A DNA stretch of 64,000 nt, from positions 124,001 through 188,000 of the forward strand of contig JADKIX010000011.1 of NCBI GenBank assembly GCA_016722635.1, read 5' to 3'. Under the pieces are notes generated by a model. The model ran no database searches. It saw only the letters and a program-made list of their open reading frames with translations, and was not told where the DNA came from. This document shows positions 44,403 through 52,786 of this stretch, piece by piece. A program made the translations under genes and the position numbers. Position 1 is the first letter of the stretch. Every line of letters begins with the position of its first letter. Origin of the DNA: Rhodospirillaceae bacterium. GTDB taxonomy: Bacteria; Pseudomonadota; Alphaproteobacteria; JAEUKQ01.

Positions 44403-44421
44403 GATAGCACATTTTGCTATC
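44403..44421. promoter_or_regulatory. Perfect 7-bp hairpin upstream of tyrS
   Basis: GATAGCA (44403-44409) and TGCTATC (44415-44421) with a 5-base loop, about 60 bases before the tyrS ATG in the anmK/tyrS divergent region. It could be an operator or a leader hairpin. No T-run follows, so it is not a simple attenuator. Confidence 0.3.
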
Positions 44422-44482
44422 GATTGCGGTCAAATGATTAGGTGTCATTTTTTAATCAATTCTTAGACTGGGTTAATTTATC

Positions 44483-45748
44483 ATGGGCCAGATTAAATCA
44501 CCCTTCCTTAACGTCCTTCAGGAACGGGGCTATATCCACCAAGCCACAGATTTGGAAGGGCTGGATCAGCGTTTATGCACAAGCATGGTCAGTGCCTATA
44601 TGGGATTTGATGCCACTAGTAACAGCCTACATATTGGCAATTTAGTAGGTATTATGATGTTACGACATTTGCAACATTTTGGGCACCGTCCGGTGGTTTT
44701 ATTAGGGGGCGGCACCACTAAAATAGGTGATCCGTCCGGCAAAGATGAAAGCCGTAAGCTGCTTTCCGCAACGGATATCCAACATAATATTGGGCAGATC
44801 AGCAAAATCTTTTATCAGTTTTTGGAGGTCGGCAGTCAAAAAAACCAAGCCGCAATCGTTAACAATGCAGAATGGCTAGATCCCTTGAGCTATATCGATT
44901 TCCTTAGGGATTTTGGTCGCCATTTTTCGATTAACCGTATGCTATCTTTCGATTCGGTGCGCTTGCGCCTGGAACGGGAACAAACCCTTAGTTTCCTTGA
45001 ATTTAACTATATGATTCTACAAGCCTATGATTTTTTACATTTGTCCCGGCATCAGAATTGTCTATTGCAGTTGGGTGGTTCAGACCAATGGGGCAATATC
45101 ATCAGCGGTATTGAACTGGCAAGACGGGTGGACAACCGCGAACTTTTTGGCCTTTGTAACCCCCTGATCACCAATTCTTCCGGCGCTAAAATGGGTAAAA
45201 CCGTCAGCGGCGCCATATGGCTGGATAAAACAAAATTAACTCCTTACGATTACTGGCAATATTGGCGGAATTGCAGTGACCAGGATGTCGGTCGCTTTTT
45301 AAAGCTTTTTACCGAACTTCCTATGGATGAGATCAAGCGATTGGAGGCATTGCAAGGTTCGGAATTAAATGAAGCCAAAATTATTCTTGCGGATGCCACA
45401 ACCTCCCTGGCTCATGGCAAGGATGAGGCTAAAAAAGCTGCCCTAAGTGCAAAAAAGACTTTTGAGCAAGGTGGGTTAGGGGAAGAACTGCCTGCACTGG
45501 TCATTTCAAGCAAAGAACTGCAACAAGGGATTGCCCTTTATGATTTGTTGCGGCGTGCAGGAATGGCCGCCAGTAACAGTGAAGCTCGCCGTTTGATTAA
45601 AGCCGGGGGGGCACGCCTCAATGATCAACCGATTACCGATGATTTGTATATGGTCAATTGGCAGGATTACCAGCATCAGCAAGTGATCAAGATTTCTGCA
45701 GGTCGCAAACGCCATACCATTGTCAAATTGGATCATATCCCCAAATAA
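44483..45748 (+). CDS. tyrS: Tyrosyl-tRNA synthetase
   Basis: A 421-residue class I synthetase that charges tRNA-Tyr. The HIGH box is SLHIGNLVG (about 50-58) and the KMSKS equivalent is AKMGKT. The tyrosine pocket LQAYDFLHL and GGSDQWGNI are present, and the C-terminal S4 domain includes NSEARRLIKAGG. This is the bacterial TyrRS1 type. A clear ribosome site is not visible at ATG 44483. Confidence 0.95.
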   Translation: MGQIKSPFLNVLQERGYIHQATDLEGLDQRLCTSMVSAYMGFDATSNSLHIGNLVGIMMLRHLQHFGHRPVVLLGGGTTKIGDPSGKDESRKLLSATDIQHNIGQISKIFYQFLEVGSQKNQAAIVNNAEWLDPLSYIDFLRDFGRHFSINRMLSFDSVRLRLEREQTLSFLEFNYMILQAYDFLHLSRHQNCLLQLGGSDQWGNIISGIELARRVDNRELFGLCNPLITNSSGAKMGKTVSGAIWLDKTKLTPYDYWQYWRNCSDQDVGRFLKLFTELPMDEIKRLEALQGSELNEAKIILADATTSLAHGKDEAKKAALSAKKTFEQGGLGEELPALVISSKELQQGIALYDLLRRAGMAASNSEARRLIKAGGARLNDQPITDDLYMVNWQDYQHQQVIKISAGRKRHTIVKLDHIPK

Positions 45749-45816
45749 CCACCCCATGACAAAAAACTTTTGATACGGCGGCCTATCCCGTTCAGCAGAT
45801 AACAATTATTTAAAAC

Positions 45817-48800
45817 TTAGGGTTCGTTAGCACTGAATAGTTCTCTTAGAAATCCTGGCGCTAGCGCACTTAAAGCTGAGAATTGAATAGATGGTTTATC
45901 TAAAGGCCCTTGGACACTATATTTGGCCGCAAAAATTCCTTTTCCAGGACCGCCGGTTAAGATATGCCCAATAATAGGAATATCGCTCAGAACGCCGTTG
46001 ATCGCATAGAAAGGCACAAAATCGCCGCGGATGTTGATTTGGCTTTGCCTCATATCGACCCATCCTTCCGCTGTCACCCCAAGCGTTGCACCATTGGTGC
46101 GCAGATTGCTGATCGTCATTCTTCCGTCGCTTAAATCGAATTGACCGGAAAATCTGGTCATGATGATCCCTTCCGCTCCCGCAAATGCTTGTAATATGGA
46201 AGATGAACTTGGACCAAAGGTCACCTTAGGATCTAGCGTAAACCGGTCAATAGAAATTTTGCCTTGTAATTTGTCTTGACCACCATTCGTAACACTCAAC
46301 GCCTTAACCCGTAAATTACCCCCCTTCATTCCCTCCACACCCTTTATAATCCTTAATAATTCACCGGCATCGTCAGTAAATATATCCAACATATAAGAAG
46401 CATCCCCTGTGCTTTGCCCCGGCCCGTACCGGAAAGACACCTTTTTTGTCCGCCCCATGCCAGCCTCAACGGACAGAACACGCCAATGCTGACCAGCATA
46501 GGATAAATTGATGTAAGCATTCACGAGCTGGCGGTCAGGCCCGAACAGTAACCCAATCGGCTGTTCATTCAAAAGGCGGATGTTTTGATTTTTTAAGGAA
46601 AGGATGTCGCTTCCTGCAAACGCTTCACTTATTTGAAGAAGTTGCGCCGTATCAATTTGACCACCTTTCATGACTATAACAGTTTCTTTTGGCCCGAATT
46701 CTAGTTGCAACGATGGTAAATTAGTTATCCCCACCTTAAACTTTGAAAAAGCAATAACCCCCGTGGAGAAGGAAGAGGCATTTAAAGTAAAATTGCCTTT
46801 TGCCTGGATTTGGATGGGCTGTCCTTGCAGCAGTAATTCTTCAATTGTTAATAATTTACCTGGTTGCAGAGTAGCTCTGATTAGCAAGTCCGTTTTCACG
46901 CCCGCTTGTTTAAGCGGTTGGGTTAAAGTTGCAAAAATCCCAATATTCTGCAGATTGGAACGCAATTCTATTTTCACAATCCCAGTAGGTGCTTTATTTA
47001 AATACAGTTGGATAGGTATCTGAGACCCGCTCATCGCTGCAACGGGCAGATGTAACCATCGCTTTAAAGTTGTGGTTGATACATCAAATTTTGCTGTTAT
47101 CTCTTCTGAGGAAGAAGGGATATTGAAATCTTTTTGCCAGGTTAGCTGAACAACTTGTTGATCGATTTGGCCCTTTCCTTCCAAGGCCACATGGCTGGAT
47201 TTCACTTGCAGACGAAATTGGCCATCTTTTAAATGGATGCCAGGAATAATATTATTGATAACCACCTTCTCCAGGTGCGTTTCGGCCGAGACTTCGACGT
47301 TTTTCCATGTCAAATTTTTAATGAGAGGAAACTCTATATGCAAATGACCACGGACATCGCCACTGGTTAAAGAACTACTGGTCAGTGTCTTAAGCGTTGT
47401 ATCTGGCATAAGGGCCTGCAGCAACAGCAGCACTTTGGACAAGGATGCATCGACAATCACGTCAATCTTTATCATCTGATCAAGCTTTGATAAACCTGTT
47501 ATTAATACATTCCCGGCGCTCAGGCGGTTGGTATCACTGATGCCATTAAAGAAATCAATCTGCAAAGATTGGCTGTCAAAATGGGCAACAGCTGTTTCGG
47601 CCTGCAGCAACGGCAAATTCGGCATATAATTGATTAATAATTTGCTGGCTTGGGCCTTTCCTTCCAAAAACTTTAATTGACTGCCTTCCACATGAGTCAT
47701 GGGAATTTCCAAATTGGTTTGAAAATCTAGCGAATCAATATGGCCGCTATGAACATTTTTTGTCACCCATGGCCGCACATTCGGAAAAATCTTTGAGGGC
47801 CAAAACCTGATGACGGAGGATAGAGAAACGTCTTGCAGAGACAATTCAGCCTGGACTTGAATAACCCGGGAGGGGTTATTAGCTTTACGCAGGCCGTCCA
47901 GTTCTATCATCCCTTCAACCATTCCCTCGGTGGTAGCTAATTGGAAAGACGAAATAATCAGCTTATTCCCCCGATCCATCAGCTCACCCACGACAGAACC
48001 ATATTCGACAAATATTTCTTGTTGGGTAGGATCTGAGGGAATTTTGATGGTACCGGGGGATAAAGCAATATTAAAAACACCTTTTTCTGCCTTACCTTGC
48101 AAATTAAGTGATAATTTAATCCAGCCGCTAACCAAAAGACTGGTCTGTTGGAAAAAGTCAATTTTTTCATCAAAGCTACCTAAGAATTGCACGGGCATTT
48201 CTTTAATTTGACCAACCATTTCTATTTGCTGGTTCTTTTTATGGTACGTAAAGGTTAAATCAAAAAGGCTTTTTTGGCTGTGATACTGCATTTCTGCAGA
48301 CAAATGCCCTTGAAGGCCATCTGTAAACCGTTCAATAACAATATCTGCCTTAGGGATATTCCACCATTCTTGGGTATTTTCGTCAAAAATTGCGACCTCT
48401 GCTTCAATTGCTTCCACATACCTTAAAAATCCGGTTGGGTTGCGATAATCGGGCGGCGCTAATAACTGCCGGATGAATTTGCCAATCACCCCTGAAACAC
48501 CCTTTTCTTCATGACTCGCGGCAGCGGGCGCCTCGCCTAAATCGATTGATCCATCCCTGTGCCGGTATAAGAATAATTTCGGTTGTTTGAAAACAACTTT
48601 TTCAGGTCCCATCACCCCGTAAAAAAAACTTTTGGCCGCAATCTCTAACGAAAAATCAGGAATGATTCCCAATAATTTCCCGTTGCGGCCATAAATTTTT
48701 GTCTCCGATGCCTGAACCAACAACCTCCCGCCCGCCTTAACGTCCCATCCCGCTTGGATTTGGCCAATCCTAATGTCAACTTGCTGCTCACTAGAACCCA

Positions 48801-48951
48801 ATAATTCTCGGATATAGGGGCCAAGGAAGTCCGTATTGATCCGTTCGCCTGTTGACAAACGCCAGGCCACAGCCCCCACCACAATCAGCAAAGTACTGAG
48901 TGCGAATGTTAAAATTGACCGAAAAACTTTGCCAATTCGAGTTAGCAACAA
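45817..48951 (-). CDS. YhdP/AsmA-like giant lipid-transport protein
   Basis: About 1044 residues, with one N-terminal membrane anchor (FRSILTFALSTLLIVVGAVAW) followed by a very long, beta-rich periplasmic body and a C-terminal DUF3971/AsmA-type end (SNLRTNGATLGVTAEGWVD). YhdP, TamB and YdbH form hydrophobic grooves that carry phospholipid to the outer membrane in E. coli. The start is taken as TTG 48951 because GGAAGGA lies six bases upstream; a TTG at 48996 is less likely. It is a second lipid-traffic system in this window besides Mla. Confidence 0.78.
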   Translation of the reverse strand: MLLTRIGKVFRSILTFALSTLLIVVGAVAWRLSTGERINTDFLGPYIRELLGSSEQQVDIRIGQIQAGWDVKAGGRLLVQASETKIYGRNGKLLGIIPDFSLEIAAKSFFYGVMGPEKVVFKQPKLFLYRHRDGSIDLGEAPAAASHEEKGVSGVIGKFIRQLLAPPDYRNPTGFLRYVEAIEAEVAIFDENTQEWWNIPKADIVIERFTDGLQGHLSAEMQYHSQKSLFDLTFTYHKKNQQIEMVGQIKEMPVQFLGSFDEKIDFFQQTSLLVSGWIKLSLNLQGKAEKGVFNIALSPGTIKIPSDPTQQEIFVEYGSVVGELMDRGNKLIISSFQLATTEGMVEGMIELDGLRKANNPSRVIQVQAELSLQDVSLSSVIRFWPSKIFPNVRPWVTKNVHSGHIDSLDFQTNLEIPMTHVEGSQLKFLEGKAQASKLLINYMPNLPLLQAETAVAHFDSQSLQIDFFNGISDTNRLSAGNVLITGLSKLDQMIKIDVIVDASLSKVLLLLQALMPDTTLKTLTSSSLTSGDVRGHLHIEFPLIKNLTWKNVEVSAETHLEKVVINNIIPGIHLKDGQFRLQVKSSHVALEGKGQIDQQVVQLTWQKDFNIPSSSEEITAKFDVSTTTLKRWLHLPVAAMSGSQIPIQLYLNKAPTGIVKIELRSNLQNIGIFATLTQPLKQAGVKTDLLIRATLQPGKLLTIEELLLQGQPIQIQAKGNFTLNASSFSTGVIAFSKFKVGITNLPSLQLEFGPKETVIVMKGGQIDTAQLLQISEAFAGSDILSLKNQNIRLLNEQPIGLLFGPDRQLVNAYINLSYAGQHWRVLSVEAGMGRTKKVSFRYGPGQSTGDASYMLDIFTDDAGELLRIIKGVEGMKGGNLRVKALSVTNGGQDKLQGKISIDRFTLDPKVTFGPSSSSILQAFAGAEGIIMTRFSGQFDLSDGRMTISNLRTNGATLGVTAEGWVDMRQSQINIRGDFVPFYAINGVLSDIPIIGHILTGGPGKGIFAAKYSVQGPLDKPSIQFSALSALAPGFLRELFSANEP

Positions 48952-49300
48952 CCCATTTCCTTCCCTATGAGATAAGGTAATGATTGAAAATCGCAATCAT
49001 CCATTTATGGGAAAAATTCGTTGAACCCATATTCGCCAATATATCTTTTATACGAATGATTAGTACTTGCTGCATTGATCCATACCAGCTATCCTTATGA
49101 TCATGACATGATAAAATGAGCTTTATCCTGGGCAGCCTTAACCTCGTATCTAACCGTTTCTTGAAGAAACAACCATCCCATCCTACCAAAATTTTGTTGA
49201 AAATGCAAAATGACATTTTTAAATTGTGAACAATGCACGGATTATCGATTATATAATCATGGAACCATCTCAACCCGCAAGCTTATTGAAAGGAAGGAAC
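48952..49300. other. Divergent region upstream of the YhdP-like gene and bcp
   Basis: 349 bases. On + there is a perfect -10 TATAAT at 49252-49257 but only weak -35 candidates. No further gene or fold was recognised. Confidence 0.4.
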
Positions 49301-49762
49301 ATGCCTTTACAAGTTGGTGATAATGCCCCCGATTTTACTTTGGGAACCGATGACAACCTCCAAATTACCCTATCAAAATTGCGCGGCAAGAAGATTATAC
49401 TTTATTTCTATCCGAAAGATGATACCCCCGGCTGCACCCAACAAGCCTGTGATTTTCGCGATAAACTACCCGATTTTCATAAAACTTCCACAGTGGTTTT
49501 GGGCGTTTCTAAAGATGATGCCACAAGTCACGGCAAGTTTAAAAAGAAATTCAGTCTGAATTTTGCCCTGCTTGCCGATACCGAAGGGAAAGTTTGTGAT
49601 GCTTACGGGGTAATGGCAGAAAAATCGATGTATGGCAAAACTTATTTGGGAATCGAACGGACGACTTTCCTGATTAACGAAAAAGGGAAAATCAGCAAAA
49701 TCTGGCATAAAGTGAAGGTGCCAGGCCATATTGAAGAAGTCCTGCAATTGACAAAAATCTAA
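49301..49762 (+). CDS. bcp: Thioredoxin-dependent peroxiredoxin Bcp (PrxQ)
   Basis: A 153-residue atypical 2-Cys peroxiredoxin. The peroxidatic Cys45 in PKDDTPGCTQQAC and the resolving Cys50 five residues later define the PrxQ type. It reduces hydrogen peroxide and lipid peroxides with thioredoxin. ATG 49301 follows GGAAGG; the frame is open from 49226 but has no better start. Monocistronic. Confidence 0.93.
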   Translation: MPLQVGDNAPDFTLGTDDNLQITLSKLRGKKIILYFYPKDDTPGCTQQACDFRDKLPDFHKTSTVVLGVSKDDATSHGKFKKKFSLNFALLADTEGKVCDAYGVMAEKSMYGKTYLGIERTTFLINEKGKISKIWHKVKVPGHIEEVLQLTKI

Positions 49763-49824
49763 TTTTCAGCTTTGCCTCAAGACAGACCAAAATTCCTTAC
49801 GCAACCGTTGCTTACAAGCTTACT

Positions 49825-50583
49825 TCAAAGCAAGCATATGGCGGATAACTGGCAGCCATATGCTTTTTGTTGGCGCAAAAAAGATCGGCGGTAACTAAAA
49901 AAATACGCGTCTTCGTTAAACGTATCGCGCTTCTCCCACTGGACTTTTTGAATCCCTGTCCTTTTAAGACAGGCCGCCACGTAAGCTGGCAAATCAAATA
50001 AATAATGCCCTGCCCGTAAAGCGCGCATCAAAAAAGGTTTTACCATTACCAAAGATTGGGTGAAGTTGTTTGGAAATTCGGGTCCTACCTCATAACTTGA
50101 TTGCTGAATGCAAGGGCCTATCACCGCCACTATATTTTCGCTTTGCCCACCTTGCTGCTGCATTAAGTTGAGCGTATTTTGGATGATCCCGTGACATGCC
50201 CCCCGCCAACCCGCGTGAATAGCTGCAATAATGTGATGTTTGGGCTCTACCAGTAAAATCGGTACACAATCAGCCGTCAAGATGCCCAAAGTTAGCCCCT
50301 GCGTTTTCGTGACCATTGCATCAGCAACGATTGGTGCCGCAGGCGGATTCTCGATTAATATGACTGTAGCACTGTGACTTTGCTCAAGGGTGATCAAGGA
50401 ATTTTCGGGCATGTTGGCTTTTTGCAACGCAATTGCCCGGTTTTTGCGGATATTTTCCACTTTGTCAGTCGAGCTTAAGCGGCAATTCAACGATTGATAT
50501 TCACCCTCACTGACTCCCCCCTGCCGGGTAAAAAAAGCATGACGCAGAAAAGGGAAATCGAGCGTTTTATTTTGGATCAACAT
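49825..50583 (-). CDS. pgeF: Peptidoglycan editing factor PgeF (YfiH/laccase domain)
   Basis: A 252-residue protein with the metal-site residues in TLEQSHSATV, LTADCVPILL and AIHAGWRGACHG plus GPCIQQSSYEVG. In E. coli this family removes wrongly inserted L-serine from peptidoglycan precursors; some members oxidise phenols or act on nucleosides. ATG 50583 has AAGGAAG upstream and overlaps the preceding gene by 17 bases. Last of the lgt - midA - pgeF operon. Confidence 0.88.
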   Translation of the reverse strand: MLIQNKTLDFPFLRHAFFTRQGGVSEGEYQSLNCRLSSTDKVENIRKNRAIALQKANMPENSLITLEQSHSATVILIENPPAAPIVADAMVTKTQGLTLGILTADCVPILLVEPKHHIIAAIHAGWRGACHGIIQNTLNLMQQQGGQSENIVAVIGPCIQQSSYEVGPEFPNNFTQSLVMVKPFLMRALRAGHYLFDLPAYVAACLKRTGIQKVQWEKRDTFNEDAYFFSYRRSFLRQQKAYGCQLSAICLL

Positions 50584-51655
50584 TTTTTTCTTCCTTGATA
50601 AATCCTGCCGGATTAAAATGGGCCAGGTTGCTAAAAGCAGCCACTTTAAAAGCATCCCCCATTTGATCAGCTGATAACAATCGATCTGCCGTTGCCTTAA
50701 GGGTTTCTGCTTGAAGAGGATCCGCCCTTTTTAGTAAATTTCCCATGCGGAGTTTAAATCCCATCCGCTCTAACCAAACAGTTTGCTTCAAAGGCCCCCA
50801 AACCGACATTCCCTGTTGGATTCCTGCCTGAGCCAGGGCAGAAAAATCCACCCAGGCTGTGACATCACACTCACCCACTAACTGGAGCGGATCAACAGCC
50901 TGATGACGCCTAACGGCCTGGAAACTTTCTCCAATCGATCCATTCCGCCCATAATCAATAACTAATATCACCCCGTTATTTCGGCTAACCAATTGTGCTA
51001 AAACTTTCATATAGCTGGTGGCCGCCGTCGAGTATTCTAATACCGTCCCTAGAGGATAAGGATCGACCATCAGCATTCTGCTTTTTTCAGACTGCCTAAA
51101 CTGCCAATCTAATTCTCCCCGATCATTTAATGACACCATTCTTTCCAACCAACCTTCGGGCATCTTTTTAAATTGATGGATGGGAAAAACATCAAAAAAC
51201 TCGTTAGCAACAACTAATACAGGATTTCCTTGCAAGTCCGGCAAGTGGGTATGCCATGTTACCGGTAAACCTTGCAAACATTGTTGTTGGATATTTTTTA
51301 GGGATTGGTTCGTTTCAACAATATGAATCCGTAGGGCTTGTTGAAAAGATGGCCGTAATTTTGCAACTCGCCAAATATCTTGGAGCAATGTCCCACGTCC
51401 GGCCCCTAACTCCAGCAGGCAGAAAGTAAAAGGTTCGCCCATTTGCTGCCAGCTATTAATCAGCCAAAAAGCAATCATTTCATTAAATATTTGGCTAATT
51501 TCTGGAGCCGTGATGAAATCAGCGCCGGGGCCGATTGGCAGTTTTTGGCGGTAATATCCCTGGCGCTCAAATGAACAGATCTGCATGAAGGATGCTAAGC
51601 TGATCGGGCCTTCTTTTCGGATACAATTAATCAGCTGCCCTTGTAATTCATTCAT
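50567..51655 (-). CDS. MidA/NDUFAF7-family SAM-dependent methyltransferase
   Basis: A 362-residue protein with the SAM motif LLELGAGRGTLLQD and PEISQIFNEMIAFWL, the family hallmark. Its mitochondrial homologue methylates an arginine of a complex I subunit, so a role in complex I assembly is plausible in an alphaproteobacterium. The start overlaps the lgt stop by eight bases, and the pgeF start overlaps this gene's end. Confidence 0.88.
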   Translation of the reverse strand: MNELQGQLINCIRKEGPISLASFMQICSFERQGYYRQKLPIGPGADFITAPEISQIFNEMIAFWLINSWQQMGEPFTFCLLELGAGRGTLLQDIWRVAKLRPSFQQALRIHIVETNQSLKNIQQQCLQGLPVTWHTHLPDLQGNPVLVVANEFFDVFPIHQFKKMPEGWLERMVSLNDRGELDWQFRQSEKSRMLMVDPYPLGTVLEYSTAATSYMKVLAQLVSRNNGVILVIDYGRNGSIGESFQAVRRHQAVDPLQLVGECDVTAWVDFSALAQAGIQQGMSVWGPLKQTVWLERMGFKLRMGNLLKRADPLQAETLKATADRLLSADQMGDAFKVAAFSNLAHFNPAGFIKEEKNVDPK

Positions 51656-52460
51656 GTTTAAGCAAAAGAGGTTGGCGGCTAGCCATAATGATCAAGCTGA
51701 TACCTAATACCATCATTGGGATACACAACAACTGACCCATCGTTAATATATCAGCGAAATACCCCAATTGCTGATCGGGTTCACGGAAAAATTCCACAGC
51801 GAATCTAGCAAGCGCATATCCAGCAATAAAAATCCCGCTTAAGAGGCCTCCACGCAAACGAAACGACGTGGCGCGAACCAACAAATATAATAGGAGAAAC
51901 AAGACAATACCTTCCAAAAAAGCTTCATATAGTTGGCTGGGATGACGTGGCAGCCCGCCCCCATTTGGAAATATCATCCCCCAAGACACATCAGTAACCC
52001 GCCCATATAATTCCCCGTTAACAAAATTGGCCATGCGCCCCAGAAATAAACCGATCGGTGCAGCACAGGCAAGAATATCAAATAAATAGATGCTTTTAAG
52101 GCGCTGGAAGCGGGCATATATCAACGTAACAATAATCACGCCTATCAATCCGCCGTGGAAAGACATTCCCCCTCGCCATAATTTAAAAATATCCGATGGA
52201 TTTTCCCTAAAATAAGCGAAATTGTAGAACAATACATATCCAAGCCGCCCCCCCAGGATGATCCCCAGCGTTACCCACAAAACAATATTTTCAAATTGTG
52301 GCTTGCTAAGCTTGCTGAACGGCAGGGAAATCAAATAAATCCCATATCGCCAACCTGCTAAGATACCGATGATATAAGCCAATGAGTACCAACGGATAAC
52401 CAGAGGCCCAAACTCTAAAAGAACGGGGTCAATATTGGGAAAAGCTAATAGATATGTCAT
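51648..52460 (-). CDS. lgt: Prolipoprotein diacylglyceryl transferase
   Basis: A 270-residue seven-helix membrane enzyme transferring diacylglyceryl from phosphatidylglycerol to the lipobox cysteine of lipoproteins. The MSFHGGLIGV motif and the Lgt signature RMANFVNGELYGR are intact. First gene of the operon; ATG 52460. The lipoprotein at 24204-24830 is one of its expected substrates. Confidence 0.95.
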   Translation of the reverse strand: MTYLLAFPNIDPVLLEFGPLVIRWYSLAYIIGILAGWRYGIYLISLPFSKLSKPQFENIVLWVTLGIILGGRLGYVLFYNFAYFRENPSDIFKLWRGGMSFHGGLIGVIIVTLIYARFQRLKSIYLFDILACAAPIGLFLGRMANFVNGELYGRVTDVSWGMIFPNGGGLPRHPSQLYEAFLEGIVLFLLLYLLVRATSFRLRGGLLSGIFIAGYALARFAVEFFREPDQQLGYFADILTMGQLLCIPMMVLGISLIIMASRQPLLLKHE

Positions 52461-52786
52461 ATACGGCCCATAAAATAAATAATCCCCACAATAAACAATC
52501 TATAAGCAGCCAGGCTGCGATCAGGATTACGGATTGATTGTCAGACGCACACCACGTATAAATCTAATGTAAAATTATAATAGAATTTACAAATGTAAAA
52601 CAGATTATTTATGTAATGAGCCAAATCGGAATCAGATACAACAAGATATCGACTGTTTCCAATTGATAAGATTTATCATTTAAATTATATAAGAATATCT
52701 TGATGTAGCTTCTTTTACCCTACTGCTTCCCATCTATAAAAATAGAATGGGAACACTACAACAGCAACATTGGTACCATTAGATCG
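52461..52786. other. 326-base AT-rich divergent region between lgt and the ABC exporter
   Basis: No open frame, RNA fold or convincing promoter pair was recognised. A TATAAA lies at about 52735 but without a matching -35. Confidence 0.4.

Noticed and set aside
49770..49850. Hairpin between bcp and pgeF (TTGCTT...AAGCAA)
   Set aside because: Only six pairs with a 14-base loop and no T-run; not distinguishable from chance.
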